A stretch of DNA of 64,000 nucleotides, taken from positions 1,798,001-1,862,000 of the forward strand of contig OZ240665.1 in NCBI GenBank assembly GCA_965198565.1, given 5' to 3'. This DNA is from LMUY01 sp965198565 (lineage in GTDB: Bacteria; Pseudomonadota; Alphaproteobacteria; Acetobacterales; Acetobacteraceae). The notes under the pieces were generated by a model. The model was not told where the DNA came from, did no database searches, and saw only the letters and a program-made list of their open reading frames with translations. A program made the position numbers and the translations under genes. Below, piece after piece: positions 55,058 to 63,866 of this stretch; position 1 is the first letter of the stretch, and each line of letters starts with the position of its first letter.

Positions 55058-56467
55058 ATGACCGACGCGGATATCGGCTACCTGTCCGCCGCCGAGCTTG
55101 CCGCGCGCTACCGCGACCGTTCGCTTTCCCCTGTCGAGGTGGTCGAGGCCGTGCTGCGCCACATCGAGCGGTGCGAGCCGGCGCTGAACGCGATCGTGAC
55201 GCTGACCGCCGACACCGCGCTCGCCGCCGCGCGCGGGGCGGAGGCGGCGTATGCCGCGGGCACGGCGCGCAAGCTGGAAGGCGTCCCGGTCACCATCAAG
55301 GACCTGCAGCAGACCAAGGGCGTGCCGACGCAGATGGGCAGCCGCATGTTCGCGGGCCACGTGCCGGATGTCGACACCCCCTGCGTGACGCGGCTGCACG
55401 ACGCCGGCTGCATCATGCTGGGCAAGACCACGGCGCCGGAGTTCGGCTGGAAGGGCGTCAGCCAAAGCCCGTTGACCGGCATCACGCACAACCCGTGGGG
55501 GCGGGGGCTGAGCGCGGGCGGCTCCTCCTCCGGCGCGGCGGCGGGGGCGGCGGCCGGTTATGGCCCGCTGCATCAGGGCGGCGACGGTGCCGGGTCCATC
55601 CGCATCCCCGCGCATATGTGCGGCGTGTTCGGCATCAAGCCGACGCATGGCCGCGTGCCGTGCTGGCCGATGTCCAACAACGACGCCGCCACCCATCTCG
55701 GCCCGATCACCCGCACCGTGACCGACGCCGCGCTGATGCTGGAAGCGATGGCTGGCCCGCACCCGTGGGACTACCTGTCGCTGGAAGCGCCGCCGCAAGA
55801 TTACGCCTCCCAGTTGCAGGCCAGCCTCCGTGGCAAGCGCATCGCCTACAGCGCCGATCTCGGCCATGCCCGGGTGGATTCGGACGTGGCGGCCCTGGTG
55901 GAGGCGGCGGCGGGCGTGTTCACCGAGCTCGGCGCCACCGTGGAGCGGGTGACGCCGGCCTGGGGCAAGCTCGGGCCGGAGCTGTTCGATTTCTTCTGGC
56001 CGACCGTGTTCTCGGCCCGCCTGAAGATCCTGCCGGAATGGGAGGACAAGCTCGACCCGGCATTCGTCGCCATGATCAAGACCGCGAAAGACCTGAAGGT
56101 CTCGGACTTCATGGCGATGCGGGAACGGCGCTTCGCCTACTGCCAGCAGATCCATGTGTTTTTCACCGAATACGACTACCTGCTGACCCCCGCCGTCAGC
56201 ACGGCCGCGTTCCCGGCGGACCGGCTGCAGCCGGCGCATTGGCCGCAGCACGAATGGGACGGGCTGGCCTGGGCGCAGTTCAGCTACCCATTCAACTGGT
56301 CCGGCAATCCGGCCGTGAGCATTCCCTGCGGCTTCACGCCCGCAGGCTTGCCGGTCGGCCTGCAGATCGTGGCGCCCCGGTTCGACGATTTGGGCGTTCT
56401 GCAAGCCTCCTACGCGTTCGAGCAGGCGCGGCCCTGGAGCGGGCGCCGCCCCCCACTGCCCGGTTGA
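55058..56467 (+). CDS. Amidase (amidase-signature family)
   Basis: A 469-residue amidase. Lys in PVTIKDLQQTKGVPTQMGS, the Gly/Ser loop LSAGGSSSGAAAGAAAG, and GDGAGSIRIPAHMCGVFG with cis-Ser and nucleophile complete the triad. It lies 11 bp after one SBP and 39 bp before another, on the same strand, with GGGGG just before the ATG. It probably opens an amide bond in the compound these binding proteins capture. Confidence 0.9.
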   Translation: MTDADIGYLSAAELAARYRDRSLSPVEVVEAVLRHIERCEPALNAIVTLTADTALAAARGAEAAYAAGTARKLEGVPVTIKDLQQTKGVPTQMGSRMFAGHVPDVDTPCVTRLHDAGCIMLGKTTAPEFGWKGVSQSPLTGITHNPWGRGLSAGGSSSGAAAGAAAGYGPLHQGGDGAGSIRIPAHMCGVFGIKPTHGRVPCWPMSNNDAATHLGPITRTVTDAALMLEAMAGPHPWDYLSLEAPPQDYASQLQASLRGKRIAYSADLGHARVDSDVAALVEAAAGVFTELGATVERVTPAWGKLGPELFDFFWPTVFSARLKILPEWEDKLDPAFVAMIKTAKDLKVSDFMAMRERRFAYCQQIHVFFTEYDYLLTPAVSTAAFPADRLQPAHWPQHEWDGLAWAQFSYPFNWSGNPAVSIPCGFTPAGLPVGLQIVAPRFDDLGVLQASYAFEQARPWSGRRPPLPG

Positions 56468-56506
56468 CCGGTCTTGCCTGCACCCCTGCACCCCGGAGGA
56501 TGGCCC

Positions 56507-58090
56507 ATGAAGCGCCGTGACCTGCTGACCACGGCGGCGGGGGCAGCCGCCTCGCTGGCGCTGCCCAACCTCGCGGCGGCGCAGAACAAGGTGACCGTCC
56601 GCTTCGTGCCGCAATCCGACCTGGCCTTGCTGGACCCCGTGTTCAACACCGCCCTGGTCACCCGCAATCACGGCTTCCTGGTGTTCGACCAACTGTATGG
56701 CCTGGACGACAGCCTGCAGCCGCAGCCGCAGATGGTGGCGGGCCACGTGATCGAGGATGACGGCCGCACCTGGACCATGACCCTGCGCGACGGCATGACG
56801 TTCCACGACGGCACCCCCGTGCTGGCGCGCGACGCCGTGGCCAGCATTGTCCGCTGGGCCAAGAACGATCCGTTCGGGCAGAACGTGATGGCGGTCACGG
56901 ACGAGCTGTCCACCCCGTCCGACCGGGTGTTCCGCTTCCGGCTGAAGAAGCCGTTCCCGCTGCTGACGGCGGCGTTGGCCAAACCCTCCTCCTACTGCCC
57001 CGTGATGCCGGAGCGGCTGGCGCGCACGCCGGCCAACCAGCAGGTGACGGAGATGGTGGGCAGCGGCCCGTTTCGCTTCATCGCCGCCGAACGGGTGTCC
57101 GGGTCGCTCGCCGTGTATGAGAAGTTCACCGGCTACGTGCCGCGCCCGGACGGCACCCCCTCCTTCGCCGCCGGGCCGAAGCGCGTCTACATCGACCGGG
57201 TGGAGTGGCACACCATCCCCGATGCCGGCACGGCCGCCGCGGCGCTGCAGCGCGGCGAGGTGGATTGGTGGGAGCAGCCGACGGCGGACCTACTGCCGCT
57301 GCTGCGCAAGGACCAGAAGCTCACCGTGGAGCCGAAGGAGCACGGCGGCTTCATGAGCATGATCCGCTTCAACCAACTGCAGCCGCCGTTCGACAACCCG
57401 GCCATCCGCCGCGCGTTTTTTCCCGGCATCAAGCAGTCGGACTACATGACGGCGGTGATGGGCGAGGACCGCAGCCTGTGGAACGACCGCTGCGGCTTCT
57501 TCCTGCCCGGTGGGCCATTTTCGACGGAAGCCGGGCTCGAGGTGATGGACGGCGCGCCCGACTACGACAAGGTCCGCGCCAACCTGGAGGCGGCCGGCTA
57601 CAAGGGCGAACGCGTCGTCTTCGTGGTGCCGACCGACCTGCCGTCGCTCAACGCATTCAGCGAGATTGCCGCCGACATGTTCCGCCGTGTCGGCATGAAC
57701 CTGGACTACCAGGCGTCCGACTGGGGTTCGGTGGCGCCCCGGCTGAACAACAAGGAAGGCTTGGACAAGGGGGGCTGGAGCGTCTGGTGCAACAACATCC
57801 CCGGCATCATCGCGGTGACGCCGGCGACGCAATCCTACATCCGCGGCATCGGCCGGGCTGGCACGTTCGGCTGGCCCACATCGGCCCGGCTGGAGGAGCT
57901 GCGCGACCAGTTCCTGGATGCGACGACGATGGACGAGCAGAAACGGATCACCCGGGATTTGCAGCTCCAGGCGTTTCATGACGTGCCTTACGTGCCGCTC
58001 GGAGCCTACAACCAGCCCTTCGCTTACAGCCGCACCATCACCGGCATGCTCAACAGCTTCCCCGTGTTCTACAACATCCGGAAAACCTGA
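56507..58090 (+). CDS. ABC transporter substrate-binding protein, family 5
   Basis: A 527-residue protein with a Tat-like signal (MKRRDLLTTAAGAAASLALP, cleavage near AAAQ). The mature body includes ALLDPVFNTALVTRNHGFLV and TLRDGMTFHDGTPVLARDAV. GGAGGATG precedes the ATG. It is a homologue of the SBP at 53475; the paired order SBP-amidase-SBP with a second amidase divergent suggests duplication of a module. No permease follows. Confidence 0.9.
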   Translation: MKRRDLLTTAAGAAASLALPNLAAAQNKVTVRFVPQSDLALLDPVFNTALVTRNHGFLVFDQLYGLDDSLQPQPQMVAGHVIEDDGRTWTMTLRDGMTFHDGTPVLARDAVASIVRWAKNDPFGQNVMAVTDELSTPSDRVFRFRLKKPFPLLTAALAKPSSYCPVMPERLARTPANQQVTEMVGSGPFRFIAAERVSGSLAVYEKFTGYVPRPDGTPSFAAGPKRVYIDRVEWHTIPDAGTAAAALQRGEVDWWEQPTADLLPLLRKDQKLTVEPKEHGGFMSMIRFNQLQPPFDNPAIRRAFFPGIKQSDYMTAVMGEDRSLWNDRCGFFLPGGPFSTEAGLEVMDGAPDYDKVRANLEAAGYKGERVVFVVPTDLPSLNAFSEIAADMFRRVGMNLDYQASDWGSVAPRLNNKEGLDKGGWSVWCNNIPGIIAVTPATQSYIRGIGRAGTFGWPTSARLEELRDQFLDATTMDEQKRITRDLQLQAFHDVPYVPLGAYNQPFAYSRTITGMLNSFPVFYNIRKT

Positions 58091-58176
58091 AGCGATCCAG
58101 GTTAAACGCGCAAGACAATCGCTCTCCCTTCGGTGCGCCCTGCCCAAGCGCGGCATCATCACGCTATCGCGGCGGT

Positions 58177-58372
58177 TCACCCGATTGGGAATACGCGGCG
58201 ATCTTCGGCGCGTGCGGTCAAGGTGATGGTGTCGCCCAGGCCGGGCAATGCTTGCCGTCCGTCGCTGCCGACTTCGGCAATGCAGGCGCCGTCGGCGAGG
58301 GCAACGTGCGATTCGACCTTGTTGCCGAGATAGGCACGCTGCCGCACCTGGCCGGCGACGGGCCAGGTTGGC
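58177..58372 (-). pseudogene. C-terminal TOBE-domain fragment of an ABC ATPase (PotA/FbpC type)
   Basis: The minus-strand frame reads AGQVRQRAYLGNKVESHVAL then PGLGDTITLTA and ends at a stop (58177-58179). This is the TOBE regulatory domain at the end of PotA/FbpC/UgpC-type ATPases. The Walker motifs and the other 300 residues are absent. From 58373 to 58534 a further short minus-strand stretch is open but not recognised, and 58091-58176 holds nothing. It may be the ruin of a polyamine/iron/nickel-type transporter. Confidence 0.7.
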
Positions 58373-58534
58373 TCCCGCCGCTACGCCCGGGTCCACTGTG
58401 CCCGGTGCAGGGGCAAAGGCCTGCATCGCCCCCTGCTGCAAAAGCTCCGCCGCGAGTTCGGCGTTCAGCAACTGCTTGCGCAATGCCTCCGCAGCCGCAT
58501 GGAAGTCACCCGGTCTTGGGCATGACGAGCTCTT

Positions 58535-59371
58535 TCAGCAAAGCACGGGGTAGCCGAGTGCGGCGGCTTCGGCGGCATAGGCGCAGGGTATGCCGTAATC
58601 GGCGATGGTGGGCGGCGCGATCCCCTCCAGCATCAGGCCAGCCCTTGCTTCGGCCCATTCGGGCGCGTTGGCGACCCGGGCCAGCGCGTCGGTCAGCGCG
58701 GTGCGGACGGGTGCGGGGGTGGCAGCAGCGGTCACGAACGGGATCGCCGGGGTCGGCGGGGTAGCGGCCAGCATCCGAAGGTTGGCGGCGGCGGCCGGGC
58801 GATGGCGCACGAAGAAGGCATAGGTGACGCAATCGACGCAGGTCGCATCGGCCTCTCGCCGCGCGACGCGTTCGAGGTTGCCCGGCTGGCTGTGCGTCTC
58901 CGAGATGGCTCCAAAAAAGGGCTGCCCACCGGCGAGATCGGCGACGGTCCGGCGCGCTAGGTTCATCCCCGAGTTCGAGTGAACACTGTTGAACACGAAG
59001 TCGCAGCCGCGCAGATCCGCCACGGTCGAATACGCCGCCTCCCGGTGCACCACGAAGATTCCGGCGTGCACCGGCCCGTCGCAATGGGCGGCCGCATAGA
59101 CCGGCACGCCCAGCACCACCGCCTGTCCGGCATAGATCGTCTGCAGCGGCCAGCCGCAAACTTGGGTGAACAGCGTGTCAGGCTCGATCTCGGCGGGCAC
59201 CGGTTTGCGGCCGAAGTCGAGCGCGTGCGGCAATCCCGCGACTCCGAGCCGCTCGGCCTCGGTGCGCATCGCACGCCAGAAAGCGGCATTGACCGCCCGC
59301 ATTTCCGGCAAATTGTACATCGGCAGGCTTGCCCGCATCAGGCCGTGGCCGCTCGGGAGCGCAGGCAGCAT
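58535..59371 (-). CDS. PhnD-like phosphate/phosphonate-type binding protein without signal peptide
   Basis: A 278-residue protein of the PhnD-like periplasmic-binding family: ASLPMYNLPEMRAVNAAFWR, then HCDGPVHAGIFVVHREAAYS, and CDFVFNSVHSNSGMNLAR as the ligand-loop Ser/Asn cluster. The N-terminus MLPALPSGHGLMRASLPMYN has no signal or lipoprotein box; ATG at 59338 is an alternative start. It may therefore act in the cytoplasm or be exported atypically. It is divergent from the amidohydrolase at 59531, and no PhnC/E genes follow. Confidence 0.82.
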   Translation of the reverse strand: MLPALPSGHGLMRASLPMYNLPEMRAVNAAFWRAMRTEAERLGVAGLPHALDFGRKPVPAEIEPDTLFTQVCGWPLQTIYAGQAVVLGVPVYAAAHCDGPVHAGIFVVHREAAYSTVADLRGCDFVFNSVHSNSGMNLARRTVADLAGGQPFFGAISETHSQPGNLERVARREADATCVDCVTYAFFVRHRPAAAANLRMLAATPPTPAIPFVTAAATPAPVRTALTDALARVANAPEWAEARAGLMLEGIAPPTIADYGIPCAYAAEAAALGYPVLC

Positions 59372-59421
59372 GACATGGGTAGTCTCACTTGGTTCGTGGG
59401 CAAGAGAACACAGAATGTGAC

Positions 59422-59477
59422 GGCCCAACAAGACGGGCCAAACAAGACTGGCCCAACAAGACTGACCCAACAAGACT
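59422..59477. repeat. Four tandem copies of a 14-bp repeat
   Basis: GGCCCAACAAGACT-type units start at 59422, 59436, 59450 and 59464 with one or two differences each. They lie in the 160-bp space between the divergent PhnD-like and amidohydrolase genes, so they may space or contain control sites. Confidence 0.85.
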
Positions 59478-59530
59478 GGCACAGCGCTTGCCTCTTCCTC
59501 GTCAGGCATCGCCGTCGAAGGGCATCATCA

Positions 59531-61051
59531 ATGCGGACCCGCATAACCTGCGGTTGGCTGGTCGGCCACTCCGGTGGGCACCATACACTCTGGCGCGATG
59601 CCGAACTGGTGTTCGAGGATGACCACGTCATCTTCGCGGGTGAACGCTTCGACGGCGCCGTGGGCCAGGAGATCGACGCCAAGGGCAAGCTCGTCAGCCC
59701 CGGTTTCATCGACACGCACGTGCATTCTGGGCACCGTGCCTCCCACCGGCTTATCTCCGACATCGGGCGGCCGGACTATTTCGGTCAGCCCTTCTACGAG
59801 ATCAGCGTCGCGCGGGAAGGCACCAGGGTCGGCGGCGACGTGCGCTATATTCGGCCCGACGACAACGCAGCCGGGGACGCGGCGGCGCAGGCGCTCTCGC
59901 TGAATGCGACCTTCACCGTGGCCGAGCTGCTCCGCAACGGCATCACCACCTTCGTCGAATTCGGCAGCCAGTTGCGGGTGCAGCAGGAGTTGCTGCGGGT
60001 CGTCGGCGAGTTGGGCATCCGCGCCTATCTCGGCCCGGGCTTCGATAGCGGGCGCTGGGTCGGCGGCGTGGACGGCAGGCTCGAGCGCCGGGTGGACAAG
60101 GCGGCGGGCGAGCGGGAACTCAGGCTCGCGCTGGACTTCATTGAGCGCCACCAGGGCGACAATTCGGATCGGGTACGCGGCATCTTGGTGCCGCGCGAGA
60201 TCGAGACCTGCACGATGGCGCTCATGGAGGCCGCGGCACAGGCCGCCCGGGAACGCGACCTGCCGGTGGCGATCCATGCCGCATACAACATCCATGAGGT
60301 GTTCGACATCATCCGCGAGCATCAGATGACGTCGATCGAGCTGCTGCAGCAGGTCGGGCTGATGTCGGACCGGCTGAACGTCGGCCATGGCAATTTCACC
60401 GCCGACAATCCACTCGCCAGTTACTCCGGCGCGCATGACCTGGAAATCATGGGCAGTCACCGTTGCTCCATCTCGCACTGCCCGGTCAACATCGCCCGGC
60501 GCGGCCGCTTCCTCGATAGTTGGCAGTCGTATCGCAAGGCCGGCGTGAACATCGCGCTCGGCACCGACACCTACCCGCGCGACATGATCCTACAAATGCG
60601 CAACGCCTCCTATGCGGGCAAGGTCGCGAGCCGCAACCTGAAAGCGGCGACGGCGGCGGAGGTGTTCGAGGCCGCGACGCTTGGCGGCGCCATGTCGTTG
60701 GGCCGCACCGACCTCGGCCGGCTAGAGCCGGGCGCCAAGGCGGATATCGTCATCATCGGCCTGACTGGTGGCGACACCCTGCGGATGGGCCCGGTGCGGG
60801 ACCCGATCAAGAGTCTAGTGGATTGCGGCATCGGCGACGACATCGAGACGGTGATCGTGGACGGGATCGTCCGGGTGCAGGACGGGCGCATTCCCGGCGT
60901 CGATTTCGCCGTGCTACGCGAACAGGCGCAGGCGGCTGGCGACAGCATCTGGTCTCGCTGGTCCGAGTGGGACCCGCACGGACGCACCGCCGACGAGATG
61001 AGCCCGTTCTCCTTCCCACTTGCCAATGCCCGAACGCCTGAACACAAGTGA
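59531..61051 (+). CDS. Amidohydrolase, chlorohydrolase/cytosine-deaminase type (ATZ/TRZ group)
   Basis: A 506-residue metalloenzyme. PGFIDTHVHSGHRASHRLIS carries the HxH pair, AIHAAYNIHE a metal His, HCPVN the second-shell region, and NIALGTDTYPRD the catalytic Asp. A C-terminal strand PGAKADIVIIGLTGG follows. It hydrolyses or deaminates a ring C-N or C-Cl bond with one metal ion. The ATG at 59531 is chosen because the upstream frame overlaps the divergent gene. An NMT1-like SBP follows after 12 bp, so it likely processes the ligand imported by the next transporter. Confidence 0.9.
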   Translation: MRTRITCGWLVGHSGGHHTLWRDAELVFEDDHVIFAGERFDGAVGQEIDAKGKLVSPGFIDTHVHSGHRASHRLISDIGRPDYFGQPFYEISVAREGTRVGGDVRYIRPDDNAAGDAAAQALSLNATFTVAELLRNGITTFVEFGSQLRVQQELLRVVGELGIRAYLGPGFDSGRWVGGVDGRLERRVDKAAGERELRLALDFIERHQGDNSDRVRGILVPREIETCTMALMEAAAQAARERDLPVAIHAAYNIHEVFDIIREHQMTSIELLQQVGLMSDRLNVGHGNFTADNPLASYSGAHDLEIMGSHRCSISHCPVNIARRGRFLDSWQSYRKAGVNIALGTDTYPRDMILQMRNASYAGKVASRNLKAATAAEVFEAATLGGAMSLGRTDLGRLEPGAKADIVIIGLTGGDTLRMGPVRDPIKSLVDCGIGDDIETVIVDGIVRVQDGRIPGVDFAVLREQAQAAGDSIWSRWSEWDPHGRTADEMSPFSFPLANARTPEHK

Positions 61052-61063
61052 GAGGTCGCGCCT

Positions 61064-62140
61064 ATGACATCCATCCTGACCCGGCGAACATCGCTCGGGC
61101 TTGCCGCCGCAGCCGGGCTCGCGGTGGCCCGCCCCCGCCGCGCCCGCGCCGCCAAGCAGGTCAGTTTCACGTTGCCCTGGATCCCGGAGGGCGCGAACAT
61201 GATCGCGTTCATCGCAAAGGCGAACGGGTACTGGTCCGACCTCGGGCTGGACGTGGCCGTCTCCCGCGGCTCCGGTTCCGTCACTGCCGCGCAGGCTATC
61301 GGGGCGGGGCGGTTCGATTTCGGCATGTCCGTCGCATCGGCCGGCCTGCAGCAAGCGGCGAAGGAGTTGCCGTTGGTGCAGATCGCCTGCTGCAGCTATG
61401 ACGCGATGATGGGCGTGGCCGTGCGGAAGGACGGCCCGATCGCTACGCCCAAGGACCTCGAGGGCCACAAGCTCGGTTCAACCGCGTCCTCCGGCGAGTA
61501 CCCCTTCCTTCCGGCCTACGCTGCGGCCGCGGGCATCGACTGGGCGAAGGTGGATCACATCGCGGCCGACCCGACTGTGCGCAACAGCCTGTTCGTGCAG
61601 CAGAAGGTGGACGCCGTGAGCGGCCTAGCGCCCACGCTGGTGCCGACGTTCAACGCCCTCGGTGCGTCCATCCGTATGCTCCTGTTTAGCCAGGTCGGGC
61701 TGCATTTCTACGGCAACATGCTCATGACGCAGACCGCCCGACTCACCCAGGATCCGGCCACCGTCCAGGCCATCACGACCGGGTTGATGCAAGCGACGAA
61801 GCATGTGCTGCTGGAACCCGACACCGCGCTTAAGACGTTCATGAAAGCGGTGCCGGAGATTGGCCTTGCCGCCAAAGGGGCGGAGCAGACCCGGCTCGGC
61901 ATCGGCCTGTTCCAGGTTGCCATGCTGGACAAGTCTGCGCGCGGCCACCCGCTCGGCTACATGGACCCGGCAACGTTCACGACCATGACCGACCTCGTCA
62001 TGCACACCTTGGCCGCGCCCGGCGACAAGGCACCGACGCAGCCGATGACCAACGACTTTCTCGGCAAAGTCAGCCTGACACCAGCCGAATGGGACCAGGC
62101 GGAAGGCTTCGCGGCCGAGTTCCGATCCCTGCTGTCGTGA
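61064..62140 (+). CDS. ABC transporter substrate-binding protein, NMT1/THI5-like (nitrate/sulfonate/pyrimidine-precursor group)
   Basis: A 358-residue protein with a Tat-like signal (MTSILTRRTSLGLAAAAGLA, cleavage near ARA). The NMT1-like body is SFTLPWIPEGANMIAFIAKA, GYWSDLGLDVAVSRGSGSVT, then AQAIGAGRFDFGMSVASAGL. It binds small heterocycles, sulfonates or formamidopyrimidines. It is the first of four genes of a complete importer. Confidence 0.92.
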   Translation: MTSILTRRTSLGLAAAAGLAVARPRRARAAKQVSFTLPWIPEGANMIAFIAKANGYWSDLGLDVAVSRGSGSVTAAQAIGAGRFDFGMSVASAGLQQAAKELPLVQIACCSYDAMMGVAVRKDGPIATPKDLEGHKLGSTASSGEYPFLPAYAAAAGIDWAKVDHIAADPTVRNSLFVQQKVDAVSGLAPTLVPTFNALGASIRMLLFSQVGLHFYGNMLMTQTARLTQDPATVQAITTGLMQATKHVLLEPDTALKTFMKAVPEIGLAAKGAEQTRLGIGLFQVAMLDKSARGHPLGYMDPATFTTMTDLVMHTLAAPGDKAPTQPMTNDFLGKVSLTPAEWDQAEGFAAEFRSLLS

Positions 62141-62161
62141 CATGCGGAGACCCGGCGAGGC

Positions 62162-62944
62162 GTGGATAGGGTGCCGGCCATCCGCGTTTCAAGCGTAGGC
62201 AAAACCTACCAGACGCGCAACGGCCCATTCGAAGCCGTGCAGGATGTAAGCCTCGACGTCGCGAGCGGCGAGTTCGTGGCCGTGCTGGGGCCGAGCGGCT
62301 GCGGCAAGAGCACGCTGCTCATGATGTGCGCGGGCCTGGAGCAGCCGACCCGGGGAGAGATCGTCATCGACGGCGAAATCCTGCGCCGCCCCCGCACGCG
62401 CACCGGCATCATGTTCCAGGACCCGACGCTGCTGCCATGGCTGACGGTGCTGGACAATGTGCTGATTCCCATCACTATCGCCCGCGAGCGCCGCGCCGCC
62501 TACCGTCCTCGCGCGCAGGAGTTGCTTGCAACGGTCGGGCTGGACGGCTTCGAGGCCAAGAAGCCGCATGAGCTGTCAGGCGGCATGCGGCAGCGCGTCG
62601 CGATCTGCCGCGCGCTGATCCACGACGCCGATATCCTGCTAATGGACGAGCCGTTCAGCGCGCTTGACGCCATTACCCGCGACGAAATGGGCGATTTGTT
62701 GCTGGACTTGTCGCAACGTTACGCGAAATCGTCCCTATTCATCACACACAGCATCCGAGAGGCCGTGCTGCTGGCCGACCGCGTCCTTGTCATGGGGCGG
62801 CGTCCGTCCGTCATCACGGAAAACCTTACCATCTCCTTTCCCCGCCCCCGCGCCCGCTCCGTCGCCGACCTGCCGGAGTTCGCCGCAATCTGCGCCCATC
62901 TCCGTGCGGCGGTGGCGAGCGGTTCGGCCCGGCTTGCCCCATGA
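62162..62944 (+). CDS. ABC transporter ATP-binding protein (SsuB/TauB-like)
   Basis: A 260-residue ATPase: Walker A GPSGCGKSTL, Q-loop IMFQDPTLLPWLTVLDN, signature LSGGMRQRV, Walker B ILLMDEPFSALD, and switch LFITHS. It starts with GTG at 62162 or 62171. It powers the NMT1-like importer. Confidence 0.93.
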   Translation: MDRVPAIRVSSVGKTYQTRNGPFEAVQDVSLDVASGEFVAVLGPSGCGKSTLLMMCAGLEQPTRGEIVIDGEILRRPRTRTGIMFQDPTLLPWLTVLDNVLIPITIARERRAAYRPRAQELLATVGLDGFEAKKPHELSGGMRQRVAICRALIHDADILLMDEPFSALDAITRDEMGDLLLDLSQRYAKSSLFITHSIREAVLLADRVLVMGRRPSVITENLTISFPRPRARSVADLPEFAAICAHLRAAVASGSARLAP

Positions 62945-63110
62945 GTAAAGCCATCGGCCCTCCCTGCTTCCTCTCCCATTCTTCACGCGAGAGCGACGGG
63001 ATGAGGGCCGATCCGGCACACCAACACCGGCGCGTGCGGACGCTTTACCCTCACGCCGACCCGCTCCCGGTTCTGTGTCGCCAGAATGGAGAGGGAGAAC
63101 ACCCAATGTC
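62945..63110. other. Short intergenic segment with CCCTC/GAGGG-rich repeat-like sequence
   Basis: The 166 bp between ATPase and permease contain TCCTCTCCCATTCTTCACGC and GATGAGGGCC, then a second CCCTCACGCC...GGAGAGGGAG stretch. They resemble a degenerate copy of the CCCTCTCCC/GGGAGAGGG repeat at 1496. An insertion here would explain why this gene pair, alone in the operon, does not overlap. Confidence 0.4.
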
Positions 63111-63866
63111 ATGAGGCTGGCCCCCGTAGCACTTCCGTTGGCCGCCACCGCCACAGGCCTGCTTGCGTGGCAGGCGGTGGTCAGCACCTGGGACGTTCCG
63201 AAAGTTCTGCTGCCGGACCCGGCCGATGTCGCCCGGCGGCTGGTGGCGACATGGCCGGCGCTGCTGGCCGACACCGCCGTGACCTCGGGTGAGGCCCTGG
63301 CAGCGTTCGTGCTGGCCCTCGTGTGCGGGCTCGCGGTGGCGGCGATGATGGCGATGCGGCCGGCCGCCCGGCAGGCGCTGCAGCCGCATCTCGTCTTGTT
63401 CCAGCTCGTCCCGAAGGTCGCGCTCGGGCCGCTTTTCATCACCTGGTTCGGCCTCGGCTGGTCCTCGCGCGTCGCTTTCGCGATGTTCGTCAGCGTGTTC
63501 CCGATCGCGATTGGCGCCCTGACCGGCTTTTTACGGGTGGACCGCTCCGCGCTGCAGTTGCTGCTCGCCTGCCGGGCGACGCGCTGGCAGGTGTTCTGGC
63601 ACCTGCGCGCGCCGGGTGCGGCGTCCTACGTGTTTGCCGGCGCCAAGGTAGCGGCCACCATGGCGTTCACCGGCGCCACCGTCGGCGAGTTCCTGTCGGC
63701 GCAGGCGGGCCTCGGCTACTCCATCCTGAACGCCGCATCCGTGTCTGACACGCCGCTCGTCTTCGCCGCACTTGCCTTGCTCAGCCTGTCCGGGGCCGCA
63801 CTCTATGGCCTCGTGGTGTTGGCCGAAACGGTCGTGCGGCACATCATGGCGGAACAGCCGCTTTGA
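63111..63866 (+). CDS. ABC transporter permease (SsuC/TauC-like)
   Basis: A 251-residue inner-membrane protein: N-terminal TM, then PDPADVARRLVATWPALLAD, FQLVPKVALGPLFITWFGLG, and the EAA-type loop LLLACRATRWQVFWHLRAPG. A final EFLSAQAGLGYSILNAA is typical of the group. GAGAGGGAG precedes the ATG. Its stop overlaps a further permease start. Confidence 0.92.
   Translation: MRLAPVALPLAATATGLLAWQAVVSTWDVPKVLLPDPADVARRLVATWPALLADTAVTSGEALAAFVLALVCGLAVAAMMAMRPAARQALQPHLVLFQLVPKVALGPLFITWFGLGWSSRVAFAMFVSVFPIAIGALTGFLRVDRSALQLLLACRATRWQVFWHLRAPGAASYVFAGAKVAATMAFTGATVGEFLSAQAGLGYSILNAASVSDTPLVFAALALLSLSGAALYGLVVLAETVVRHIMAEQPL

Noticed and set aside
57290..58483. 397-codon minus-strand frame
   Set aside because: It is antisense to the SBP at 56507 for most of its length, with shadow composition; only the neighbouring TOBE fragment in another frame is recognisable.
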